Source of the DNA: a virus
Virus record (IMG/VR): IMGVR_UViG_3300009285_000825
Location: 1 to 21,336 of that record
Strand: one strand, 5' to 3'
DNA: 21,336 bases
A program made the translations under genes and the position numbers. The notes below the pieces were generated by a model that was not told where the DNA came from, did no database searches, and was given only the letters and a program-made list of their open reading frames with translations. Below, piece by piece: positions 7,925 through 14,946 of this stretch (position 1 is its first letter; each line of letters opens with the position of its first letter).

Positions 7925-9459
7925 AGCGTTGACTCCATCGAGATCGAACCGGCCTTCACCGCCGCCTGGAAGGAATGCACCTCCATGTCCTGGGAGGCCC
8001 CGGCCTGCGAGAATTCGTACTGAACCTGCCTGAATTCGCCGCTTGTCTCGGTTTCAAGAAACTTGTCGATAAACTTGGTGTCCGACGTGCCCTGGGTTGC
8101 GGTCGCCGTCTGCTGCGTGTTGCCGTCGCGCTTCCAGCCGAAGGTGAGGGTATAGACCCCCTTGGGCACGATCTTGGCCGCCACCCATTCGATGGTCTTG
8201 GTCAGGCTCCCATCGCCGTAATGCGTGAAAGGCATGGTCGCGGTCGCGGTATAGGCCCCCGAGGTATCGATCGAGCGATCCGCTGCATTTGTCTTACGCA
8301 CGAAACCGTCCGCGCCGCCTGCGAAAATCTTGCGCTTGTTCGAGTCCGCCGGGTCGATGACGCTGGCGAGGCAAGAGCAGTTGTACGCCGTCCAGCGCGC
8401 CCAGAACAGTTGATCGCGCGAGAAGTCCATCATCAGGATGGTGTCCGGGAAGTTTGTGGTCGTCGGGATCGCAAACAGCGCGAGCGAGCGTTCCTTGTCC
8501 ACCGCCGCCCAGCTTCGCCGGATGTGGGTGTAGTTCATGTTCGCGCGAATCCACTTGTGGATCGGGCGCGAAAGCGCGGCGTCCTCTAGCGCGCCGAAAT
8601 TCAACGAATAGGCCAGGCTGCGGATGCTGCCGTCGGACCACATGAACCCGACATCGCCCCGGTACTTGAAGATCGTGTTCTGCCAGACGCAGCCGATGCC
8701 GCTCACCAGCCGGCGCAGCGAAAAAGCGTCCGAGCCAGTGGGCGATGATCCGGTCAAGATGTGGATCGAGCCGAAGTACGGTCCCTTGAAGATGTAGAGT
8801 TCGTCGCCGTGGGATACCAAGCCGGTGATCCGGTCGCCGTCATTCACCGCGACGCTGATGCTGCCGGAGGTTCCGGTGCCGTTCCACTGCGCGGCGTTGT
8901 TGGAACTGCTGTAGTACAGGGTTGATTGGTTGGAAGTCACCCCGGCGGCCCAGACGCGGTTTTTGTGCTCGGCGCTGAAGGAAAAGGCCGGAGGCGAGCC
9001 GCCCAGGGCCGCGCAGGTCGTGCCATTGTAGGTCTGCACCGCGTCCCCGGCATCGCTCGACATGATGACCGAGCCGCCGAAGGACGTGTAGCACGGAATC
9101 GCGTTGTCGGTCAGGCCGGTCTGAATGTTGGCAAAGGTGCCATCGGCTGCATCGGCCATGATGACCGTGCTCAGATGGACGATGCGCTGTTGCGTGCCGG
9201 TGCCTGCGGCGCCCATGACCCAATAATCGTACAGGCCCATGATCTCGGCACCCGAGGCGAGCGCGGAGCTGTTCAGTTTGGTCGTTCCGCCGATCTTGTG
9301 CGGGCCGCCGTCGGGCTCGAAAAAGACATTGGTCGCCGCCGTCAGGTAGGGAAACACCAAGTTGCCGCCCTGATCCGGGCCAACCGCGGTCGTGTCGCCT
9401 ACGTCGGAGACCCAGCCCCCGGCGAAGCTGTGGTTGATCGTGGTTTGCCGGCTTGCCAT
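7921..9459 (-). CDS. Beta-propeller tail protein (stabilisation/hub type), 512 aa
   Basis: A long beta-rich protein with repeated blade-like strands containing aromatic residues (MGLYDYWVMG, FSAEHKNRVWAAGV, STLYYSSSNNAAQW, VGFMWSDGSIRSLAYS, DQLFWARWTAYN) spaced as in a propeller. The start MASRQTTINHSFAGGWVSDV is like that of podovirus proteins that cap the adaptor and close the portal channel (a place filled by P22 gp10 or T7 gp12). It follows the adaptor gene after eight bases and overlaps the fibre gene by four, which is the order known in such phages. The SD is weak (GTGAGCG directly before ATG), so coupling to the adaptor gene is likely. Fold and neighbourhood agree; the precise family is not proven. 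Confidence 0.7.
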   Translation of the reverse strand: MASRQTTINHSFAGGWVSDVGDTTAVGPDQGGNLVFPYLTAATNVFFEPDGGPHKIGGTTKLNSSALASGAEIMGLYDYWVMGAAGTGTQQRIVHLSTVIMADAADGTFANIQTGLTDNAIPCYTSFGGSVIMSSDAGDAVQTYNGTTCAALGGSPPAFSFSAEHKNRVWAAGVTSNQSTLYYSSSNNAAQWNGTGTSGSISVAVNDGDRITGLVSHGDELYIFKGPYFGSIHILTGSSPTGSDAFSLRRLVSGIGCVWQNTIFKYRGDVGFMWSDGSIRSLAYSLNFGALEDAALSRPIHKWIRANMNYTHIRRSWAAVDKERSLALFAIPTTTNFPDTILMMDFSRDQLFWARWTAYNCSCLASVIDPADSNKRKIFAGGADGFVRKTNAADRSIDTSGAYTATATMPFTHYGDGSLTKTIEWVAAKIVPKGVYTLTFGWKRDGNTQQTATATQGTSDTKFIDKFLETETSGEFRQVQYEFSQAGASQDMEVHSFQAAVKAGSISMESTL

Positions 9460-9467
9460 CGCTCACG

Positions 9468-10493
9468 TCAATCTTCGAGCCGGTCAAATCGACCATTGAT
9501 ATCGTAGCGCCGCCCGCCGCCGCCGCGCGAGTATGGCCTGCGCGCCGCCCGCACATAACTGGTGATGCGCGGCTCCAGTTTCGGGCGCACGCCGCCGACT
9601 TCTGTATCCATGATGATCCGGCTCATGATGTCGGTGTACTCCCCGGCGGCTTCTTGCGAGCGCCCGTCGTCCTTCTTGTCCCGGTAGAACATCGCCAGGG
9701 CTTTGTAGAAGATCGCCGCACGATACCGCAGCGGCACGATCGGCTCGTCGCTGTTGGCAGCCAGGTTGGCTTGCGCCGTACCGGCACTGTCCGTCGCCAG
9801 CATCGAAGTGATGTAGGCATACGGAATCTGCATGAAGGCGTTGGGCGGCGAGGCGAAACGCACGCGGCGGATCGGCGTGGTGTTCGCCGAAGGCGCATAA
9901 TCGAGCAGGCAGGCCACCGTAGGCCGCCCGGTCACGTCGTTGGTCGGAAACCGCCTGCGGAACTCCGTGCGTGAAATCACCGGGATATTCAGCACGTCGG
10001 AGAACTGCTGCAAGTCCACCAGCCGCAGGAAGTCCGAGGCAAGCGCGTACTCGTCCTCGAAGTAGGTGTAGGTTTCGGCGGCCAGCGCCGTTTCGGTGAA
10101 TTTGACCGTCAGCACGATGGTCGTATCGTCGCTGACCGAGGATACCGTGTATGGCGTGCGCGAACCGGCGAATACGATCTTGCCGTTCGCCCTCGCGTTC
10201 TTCACGCTGAAACTGTTGTCCGTGTTCCAGAGCGTGCTCGCTCCGGTGACGGTCGTACTGCCCTGTGTGGTCGTGACCGTGCCGGTGGTGTAGGGAACCT
10301 GAGTGATGAGGACTCCGCGCCGCTCGGCCCAGGGCAGCTTGTAATCTAGGCCAAGGTGCATGTCATAGAGCGCCATGTTGACGGCGCGCTTGGCCTGGCT
10401 CACGGTCGCCGTGCCGGAGGTATCTCCGCGCACCGAGTTGATGAGCAGCGTGTACAAGTCGGAAAAATCTCTGGGTTGTTCGGTGACGGCCAT
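9468..10493 (-). CDS. Head-to-tail adaptor (neck) protein, 341 aa
   Basis: An N-terminal helical part (MAVTEQPRDFSDLYTLLINS, then VSQAKRAVNMALYDMHLGLD) is interrupted by an Ig-like beta insert with the familiar pattern TGTVTTTQGSTTVTGASTLW, YTVSSVSDDTTIVLTVKF and YTYFEDEYALASDFLRLVDL. It then returns to helices (RYRAAIFYKALAMFYRDKKD) and ends in a basic Gly/Arg tail. This layout is typical of adaptor proteins that bind below the portal in podoviruses. GGAGG seven bases before the ATG is a strong SD, and the ATG overlaps the stop of the 56-residue membrane-protein gene (TAATG). Its location directly before the beta-propeller gene supports the role. Confidence 0.75.
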   Translation of the reverse strand: MAVTEQPRDFSDLYTLLINSVRGDTSGTATVSQAKRAVNMALYDMHLGLDYKLPWAERRGVLITQVPYTTGTVTTTQGSTTVTGASTLWNTDNSFSVKNARANGKIVFAGSRTPYTVSSVSDDTTIVLTVKFTETALAAETYTYFEDEYALASDFLRLVDLQQFSDVLNIPVISRTEFRRRFPTNDVTGRPTVACLLDYAPSANTTPIRRVRFASPPNAFMQIPYAYITSMLATDSAGTAQANLAANSDEPIVPLRYRAAIFYKALAMFYRDKKDDGRSQEAAGEYTDIMSRIIMDTEVGGVRPKLEPRITSYVRAARRPYSRGGGGRRYDINGRFDRLED

Positions 10494-10663
10494 TATTTAA
10501 CCTCCAAGTGCCGATCAAGGCGCGAGCGGTCGGTGTCTTGCACGCGTTCCATGCGATCAATGCGAAAATGTATATTCCGCAGATCAGCGCGAATTGCTCC
10601 CCAAATGGCCGCGCCTGCGATCAGTTGTCCGAGGATAAAGAGCAGCAGGTTGTTCAGTTCCAT
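10493..10663 (-). CDS. Small one-pass membrane protein, 56 aa
   Basis: A 56-residue frame with a single N-terminal transmembrane segment (LLLFILGQLIAGAAIWGAI) followed by a charged amphipathic helix (RNIHFRIDRMERVQDTDRSR). An upstream AGGA overlaps the stop of the lipoprotein gene (TAGGA), and its own stop overlaps the adaptor start (TAATG). Such short membrane proteins with cytoplasmic coiled-coil tails are frequent in phage lysis or tail regions (holin-like, XhlA-like). A holin role is possible but only one membrane span is seen and no endolysin is in the window, so I leave function open. Confidence 0.65.
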   Translation of the reverse strand: MELNNLLLFILGQLIAGAAIWGAIRADLRNIHFRIDRMERVQDTDRSRLDRHLEVK

Positions 10664-10675
10664 GTTGTTGCGTTC

Positions 10676-10975
10676 CTATGCGTGCTTGCACCCAAATGCG
10701 TGCTTTACTTCGTGCCCCAGAATCACGTCGCTCATCTTGGCCGGCGACTCCGCGTACAAAACGCAGGACGTGGCCCCCGCATACGGCTCGTAGCAGGAAA
10801 TGCAGGCGCCGCCGCGATCCAGCGTCGTCGCGCCCCGTTCCTCGCAAGTTGCCTTGGGGTCGGCAACGCGCACCCAGGTAATCGTGCTGGTCTGAACCTC
10901 GCGCGAGCAGTCCATCGGCGTCCAGTCTCCGCACCCGGCGAGCGTCAGAGCGAGGATAGCGGCTGCTCTTTCCAT
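10676..10975 (-). CDS. Putative lipoprotein with C-terminal metzincin-type zinc motif, 99 aa
   Basis: The N-terminus MERAAAILALTLAGC is a short lipoprotein signal with lipobox L-A-G-C (Cys15). The mature protein is only about 85 residues and has six further cysteines (23, 44, 58, 61, 71, 96), so disulfides are likely in the periplasm. The last dozen residues are HEVKHAFGCKH plus Ala: His88, Glu89, His92, Gly95 and His98 fit HExxHxxGxxH, the metzincin zinc-binding signature. The chain stops right after the third histidine, so the Met-turn and the rest of a metzincin domain are absent. The gene overlaps the preceding one by 31 bases and has a weak SD. Next to a small membrane protein, a role at the outer membrane (lysis, envelope modification or superinfection) is conceivable but unproven. 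Confidence 0.65.
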   Translation of the reverse strand: MERAAAILALTLAGCGDWTPMDCSREVQTSTITWVRVADPKATCEERGATTLDRGGACISCYEPYAGATSCVLYAESPAKMSDVILGHEVKHAFGCKHA

Positions 10976-11238
10976 TCCAGCACCTGTGCGATCTCGTCCT
11001 TGACGAGTACGTTCCGGCAGCGCTCATCGACGCCGATGTGCCAGTTCGTTCCGACTGGCTTGCCATCCTTGTCCGTGTCCTGATAAGGAATCGCCCACCG
11101 CGCCGTCCCGGCCTTGCCCGCCGAGAAAATATAGAGCGCTACACTCTCCGCGTAAAGCGGGCTATCAGCGATCAGTGCGACGTGAATCTTGTCGGCGCGG
11201 GCCTGTGCGTCAGCTTTGCTTGCAAATGTCAGTTTCAT
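10945..11238 (-). CDS. Small conserved-looking phage protein, 97 aa
   Basis: A soluble alpha/beta protein, MKLTFASKADAQARADKIHV at the start, with RWAIPYQDTDKDGKPVGTNW in the middle and a charged C-terminus. It has one cysteine and no membrane segment. The ATG overlaps the stop of the lectin-like gene (ATGA). The SD is weak, so coupling probably drives translation. I recall similar short proteins next to phage tail-fibre genes, but I cannot name a function. Its 3' end overlaps the lipoprotein gene by 31 bases. Confidence 0.6.
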   Translation of the reverse strand: MKLTFASKADAQARADKIHVALIADSPLYAESVALYIFSAGKAGTARWAIPYQDTDKDGKPVGTNWHIGVDERCRNVLVKDEIAQVLEWKEQPLSSL

Positions 11239-12596
11239 AGCGCTATTCCGTGAATCGCGGCGAGCCGCTGCTGTATCGCCAGCCGCGTTGCGGCACTGTC
11301 GGCGACGGAGCGGACGATGAGTTCCTTGATTTGAATATTACCGTAAGCGATTAGAGTCCTATAAGCCGCCAAAATTATCCCCCCAGGATTAGCTGTGCCA
11401 ATATCACCAGTTTGTGCGGCTGCGGCATTTAATGTGAACAAAGATGAAGCACCACTAAAAACAGCGGTTAAAATGGCGTTGATGTTAAGAGCCGGGCCTA
11501 TTAGAGGAGCGAAAGTGGTTCCAGCGTACATTTTCAGATTCGGGGATACGCCCGCATTTTGCTGAAACAAATCACATTCTGCTGTTGCGCCTCCTATTAT
11601 TCTGGCGTTGGACACCCACGTTATTTCCTTACCGACGAAATATAATGTAAATGGCTGATTTAACGTGAAAGTTGCCATCATATAATGTGAAGTGCCGTTA
11701 GTCAGTAGTTGCGGACTGCCAACGATCTGCGCCGGCGTGGCTCCAGTATTGTTCAGCGTCCAGGTCTCACCGGTCGCGGCGACGAATGTTGCTCCGTTGG
11801 TCGTGGTTTCAGTGGCGAGAGCCGGATTGAAGTCTACAACAGGACTTCCGCCAATTGCATTTGCCACAGTAAAGGAAAACAGGCGTATAATCCCGGGGTT
11901 TGTTACTAACGATTTCCCTCCTGCTACCATTGCCGAAGTGGTTTTAAATGCTTCATTCGGCGCTGCTGTTTTCGGCGCGCCATTTTGCACATATGTTATA
12001 CCATCAACGCTAGTCCAGAAGGTCACAACTCCGGTTGTTTTTACCCTGGTGATTTTGATGTATCCGGTCGTGGCATCAGTGAAGCCCGTTACGTCATCCG
12101 ATGTTGCGCTAACTGACCCACTGATTACGTAGTCTCCTTGAAATACGATTGTCCCATCTGTCTTTATATAACTAGTATACCCACCATTACCAGCACCACC
12201 GGCATCCCATTTTCCAGGCAAACTAACTGCCGTTACGGGAGTCCAATCTTCAAGCAATATTGAGTAGATTATCTCTATGTCTCCAACGATTTGATTCGCA
12301 GCAGCAGACGGAGAACTATAATAGTTATCCGTTACCGTGCCTAAATAGGCATAGTTCGTCCCCGTCCACGACAGCACGACAGGCTGCGCCACGCTGGTGG
12401 CTTGGGCCAGGTCCGCCGCAGCCCCGGCAAAGCCAAACGAGTTCGCCCACAGGCTGGCGTTCAGCGCGCCGGTTACGCCGATGCCGGGGATGTAGTGAGC
12501 CGCGAGCGCGCCGTCTGTTCGTATCAGCCGGGCAAGTTGTTCCCGCAGCGTCTCAGGCCGATAAAAAACGCTGCGGCCCGTGGCGATGAAGGCCAT
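11235..12596 (-). CDS. Lectin-like (laminin-G/concanavalin fold) putative adhesin, 453 aa
   Basis: The start MAFIATGRSVFYRPETLREQ is chosen at 12596, two bases after the stop of the previous gene; an in-frame extension upstream would only be a shadow of that gene. Residues about 60-240 and 260-453 show jelly-roll strands (GYIKITRVKTTGVVTFWTSV, PFTLYFVGKEITWVSNARII). The last residues (GNIQIKELIVRSVADSAATR, then LAIQQRLAAIHGIAL) match the usual ending of laminin-G/concanavalin-like phage proteins, in which a final strand is followed by a short helix with a YGI/HGI end. The likely role is receptor or surface glycan binding, or a head-surface adhesin. GC content drops sharply through the centre (20 of 60 at 11641-11700) while both ends remain GC-rich, which points to a swapped middle domain. 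Confidence 0.65.
   Translation of the reverse strand: MAFIATGRSVFYRPETLREQLARLIRTDGALAAHYIPGIGVTGALNASLWANSFGFAGAAADLAQATSVAQPVVLSWTGTNYAYLGTVTDNYYSSPSAAANQIVGDIEIIYSILLEDWTPVTAVSLPGKWDAGGAGNGGYTSYIKTDGTIVFQGDYVISGSVSATSDDVTGFTDATTGYIKITRVKTTGVVTFWTSVDGITYVQNGAPKTAAPNEAFKTTSAMVAGGKSLVTNPGIIRLFSFTVANAIGGSPVVDFNPALATETTTNGATFVAATGETWTLNNTGATPAQIVGSPQLLTNGTSHYMMATFTLNQPFTLYFVGKEITWVSNARIIGGATAECDLFQQNAGVSPNLKMYAGTTFAPLIGPALNINAILTAVFSGASSLFTLNAAAAQTGDIGTANPGGIILAAYRTLIAYGNIQIKELIVRSVADSAATRLAIQQRLAAIHGIAL
11374..11401 (-). promoter_or_regulatory. Candidate internal sigma70 promoter
   Basis: On the minus strand TTGGCA (11401-11396) and GATAAT (11379-11374) are separated by 16 bases, one mismatch to consensus in each box. 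It lies in the low-GC part of the lectin-like gene, 136 bases before the next start codon, and could drive the lipoprotein and membrane-protein genes. Such matches arise easily in AT-richer DNA, so this is only a candidate. Confidence 0.25.
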
Positions 12597-12597
12597 A

Positions 12598-13137
12598 TCA
12601 GTCTTGCAGAATGCCCAAACGCAGAGTAAAAATTTCCCTAGAAACCGGCGTGTATGCGTTGCGCGCCACAAGGATGCCGTAGATCTTGCGCCCGTTACGG
12701 CATGCGAACGGGATGTTGAGATTACTCGCGACAATGATTCCGTTCGCTCCGGCAACCTTGAAATTCGCACCTGAAGGCCCATCGAACGATATCACCCCAA
12801 TCGCGGCCTCGACCTCGGTGTCGGTCGGCGCCGCGGCGGCGTTATCGGCGACATTCGTCACCGGAGAATCGAACAGCAAAAGATCGAACGAGGGCTTCGT
12901 CGATTCGGAGCTTGAATCGACAAGCACCGCGTGGGTGATAATGCCGGTGCCGCCGTCACCTCTGGCAACCGTGAACTCCAGATTGCGGTTGTTCGCCGCC
13001 GTGGTGCTGGGGGCAACTTGGTCTGCAGCCGTGTACTGCGTCGTGTCGGCGGGACGCTGGAGCGAATCGCTCGCTATCGCCGTGACACCGCCGACATTTA
13101 CCCTGTCCCCGCCCTCAGTCTTGATGGCAGTGGCCAT
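12598..13137 (-). CDS. Putative virion structural protein, 179 aa
   Basis: A beta-rich protein with N-terminal MATAIKTEGGDRVNVGGV, a central segment with FTVARGDGGTGIITHAVLVD and FDLLLFDSPV, and a C-terminal RKIYGILVARNAYTPVSREI. I have the impression that this pattern (bare Y/C-x-x-IYGxLVA-x-x-AYTP near the end) recurs in structural proteins of many tailed phages near decoration and fibre genes, but I cannot name the family. AGGAG six bases upstream defines the start at 13137; 55 in-frame codons upstream overlap the previous gene and look like shadow. Its stop is one base from the ATG of the lectin-like gene, so the two may act together at the virion surface. Confidence 0.65.
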   Translation of the reverse strand: MATAIKTEGGDRVNVGGVTAIASDSLQRPADTTQYTAADQVAPSTTAANNRNLEFTVARGDGGTGIITHAVLVDSSSESTKPSFDLLLFDSPVTNVADNAAAAPTDTEVEAAIGVISFDGPSGANFKVAGANGIIVASNLNIPFACRNGRKIYGILVARNAYTPVSREIFTLRLGILQD

Positions 13138-13150
13138 GACATTCTCCTGG

Positions 13151-13804
13151 CTACCGGGGCCACTCGGCCCAAACGAGCCCGCAGAACGCAGCCGTCGCTG
13201 CGGCAACCGTCGTGCAGGCCGCTGCAAGCGAATCCGGGCCGAGAATGATACGGCCTTTGAATTCGTGCTCGCACGGTGAAATGACCGCTGCCGTGACCGC
13301 ACCGAAACTGAACATCCCGTAGAAAGGGATCGGAACGGCGGTCGCGGCAGTGACGCCGGGAATGGCCACGTTGGTCAGGGTCGCCTGCGAATAAACCGCA
13401 GCGCGGGCCGTGTTGCTGCTGGGTCCACAGGCGGAGGCAACGACAGAAGTCGTCGAAGTCGGAACCCCCGATGTCGTGGACAGATTGCGCTGGATTGCCA
13501 TACCGACGCCGTTGACAACCGTGGTCGCGGAATCGATGCCCATGACGAAACTTACCAGCTCGACATCGTTCGGCGAGCTTGCCGGATTGTGGATCGTGAA
13601 CTTGCTGTTCAGGGTCGCCGCAGCGACCGGCAGCGCAACCCCGGCGATGACGGTATAGGCCATGAATAGCCTCCCCTCCATGGCCGCCTCAAAGTAATCC
13701 CCGTGGAGTTTACCGACAACCTGTTGCGCTTCCTTGCCGAGACGCATGATGCCGGTCGCGCCGCTTGCGAGTTTTCGACTGCCTTCCTGACCTTCATTGA
13801 ACAT
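13151..13804 (-). CDS. Putative capsid-associated structural protein, 217 aa
   Basis: A mainly beta protein rich in Ala/Val/Thr. It begins MFNEGQEGSRKLASGATGIM, with helix HGDYFEAAMEGRLFMAYTVI, then strands such as KFTIHNPASSPNDVELVSFV and PIPFYGMFSFGAV, and ends in CGLVWAEWPR. The ending and the overall plan resemble virion proteins encoded in capsid-to-tail regions, but I cannot give a family name. The start at 13804 has AAGGAG at normal distance; an upstream in-frame extension covers the previous gene. It is followed after 13 bases by another structural gene. Confidence 0.65.
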   Translation of the reverse strand: MFNEGQEGSRKLASGATGIMRLGKEAQQVVGKLHGDYFEAAMEGRLFMAYTVIAGVALPVAAATLNSKFTIHNPASSPNDVELVSFVMGIDSATTVVNGVGMAIQRNLSTTSGVPTSTTSVVASACGPSSNTARAAVYSQATLTNVAIPGVTAATAVPIPFYGMFSFGAVTAAVISPCEHEFKGRIILGPDSLAAACTTVAAATAAFCGLVWAEWPR

Positions 13805-13820
13805 GATATTGCTCCTTCTC

Positions 13821-14027
13821 TCATGTGATTGACGCTGCGATGTCGGCGCGCAGCTGCGCCAAATCTTCACGGGTGCCGCCGGTCTGGTGGAGCAGGAACG
13901 AAATTACCTGAAGCTCGATCAGAATCCGCATCTGGATTGACGAAGCCCCGCGGTTGAAGGTGCTCGTTTCGGCTTGCTCGCTCTGCGAGTTTCCGGTTAC
14001 CAGATAAACGCCGTCTTTGGGTGCCAT
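13821..14027 (-). CDS. Small protein, 68 aa
   Basis: MAPKDGVYLVTGNSQSEQAE is followed by a helical C-terminal half (SSIQMRILIELQVISFLLHQ, then TREDLAQLRADIAASIT). The second half is amphipathic with one hydrophobic stretch, so it may be membrane-peripheral or an oligomerisation helix. GGAG, part of a TAGGAG that includes the stop of the preceding gene, sets the start at 14027. No family recognised. Confidence 0.6.
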   Translation of the reverse strand: MAPKDGVYLVTGNSQSEQAETSTFNRGASSIQMRILIELQVISFLLHQTGGTREDLAQLRADIAASIT

Positions 14028-14037
14028 AACGGCTCTC

Positions 14038-14691
14038 CTACGTGGTGACAAACCCTGCGATCAGTCGCTTGGCAAGGGCGCGCTCGTCGTTGCTCATCGT
14101 GGCGACGCTCTCGGCGATCTCTGGCGCCATCGCGCGCAAGGCGTCCATTTCCTTTTCCGAAAGCACGATCACCTGGCCGCTCACGTTCTCGACGTTGAAG
14201 TGCATCGCCCGCGGAACAACCGCGTTGTCCAAGTTAAGACGGCTCAGGGTCGGTCGATAGCGCTCCAGGTTGGCCGCCTCCTGCTCTCCAGGACGCAGCC
14301 GCAGTTGCAGGTTCTTCCACGCCAGAACCTTGCGCTTGTTGTCGCGTTGCCAGCGCAGGTTCTCGTCTGGCGCCCCTGGCGGGCAAGCGCGCATCTCGGC
14401 GTGGGAAAGCATGCCGTCCTGGATGATCTCGTCGAGCAGCCGGCGCGAGAGCTTTGCCGCAGCGCCCTCCTCATCCGCGTTCGCGAACGGTTTGGGCGCC
14501 TGCTCGTTGTAGGACTTGCGAAGCCGCAGCAACTGCCTGCGAACCTCTCCCTTGTCCTGGATCGCATTGTTGGACAACTTCGCTTCCGCGCTCTCGATGT
14601 CGTGGCGCAGGTTTTCGGCCTGCTCCGGGCGCAGCAGAGGCTTGGTCTGAAACAGCGGGTTGCTCTCCAGTTCTGCCAGTTGTGTGGTCAT
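14038..14691 (-). CDS. Charged helical protein of unknown function, 217 aa
   Basis: The protein begins MTTQLAELESNPLFQTKPLL and is highly charged and almost entirely helical. Features are a Lys/Arg-rich first helix (EVRRQLLRLRKSYNEQAPKP), a Cys-Pro-Pro-Gly loop followed by ENLRWQRDNKRKVLAWKNLQ, and a C-terminal domain with a short beta segment (NVENVSGQVIVLSEKEMDAL). AGAGG before the ATG at 14691 sets the start; a 16-codon extension would overlap the previous gene. The CPPGAP...W...NK...WKN pattern looks like a specific family seen in phage structural regions, but I cannot name it. There is no signal peptide; a virion-assembly or virion-minor role is possible. Confidence 0.6.
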   Translation of the reverse strand: MTTQLAELESNPLFQTKPLLRPEQAENLRHDIESAEAKLSNNAIQDKGEVRRQLLRLRKSYNEQAPKPFANADEEGAAAKLSRRLLDEIIQDGMLSHAEMRACPPGAPDENLRWQRDNKRKVLAWKNLQLRLRPGEQEAANLERYRPTLSRLNLDNAVVPRAMHFNVENVSGQVIVLSEKEMDALRAMAPEIAESVATMSNDERALAKRLIAGFVTT

Positions 14692-14702
14692 TCGGTCCTC
14701 TG

Positions 14703-14942
14703 TTAGGTTGGATAAAGCGTCAGTTCTGCCTCTACACATTCAATCGGTTCTGATTGAAGCAATTGGCCTTTGTCGCCTTCGATCACGGCGCGGACCCAAT
14801 ACCAGTTTTGTTCCACTGGAGGACTGCCGATTCCGCGAACTGACGCTCGCACGACGACAAGACGCTGCGCCGGCTTTATTGCCGATGTATGCACCATGCC
14901 CACATGCGTAACGACTTGCCCGATGAAATAAAGAAAGGACAT
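14703..14942 (-). CDS. Small beta-rich protein, 79 aa
   Basis: MSFLYFIGQVVTHVGMVHTS begins a short beta-rich protein that ends CVEAELTLYPT, with central strands RLVVVRASVRG and NWYWVRAVIEGDKGQLLQSE. It lies four bases after the beta-helix gene and has a poor SD, so coupling is likely. No membrane segment is convincing despite a hydrophobic start. It may be a minor virion component. No family recognised. Confidence 0.55.
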   Translation of the reverse strand: MSFLYFIGQVVTHVGMVHTSAIKPAQRLVVVRASVRGIGSPPVEQNWYWVRAVIEGDKGQLLQSEPIECVEAELTLYPT

Positions 14943-14946
14943 CGGT

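Noticed and set aside
10584-11066. A 160-codon minus-strand frame
   Set aside because: It overlaps the lipoprotein and the 97- and 56-residue genes out of frame and shows Arg-rich shadow composition.
12540-12590. T-rich run after a GC-rich stretch, as for a terminator, near the lectin-like start
   Set aside because: No stable hairpin precedes the T run and it lies in codons for SVFYRP.
6794-12596. Diversity-generating retroelement in the fibre or lectin-like gene
   Set aside because: No reverse transcriptase frame on either strand and no template/variable repeat pair that I can see near the C-terminal ends.
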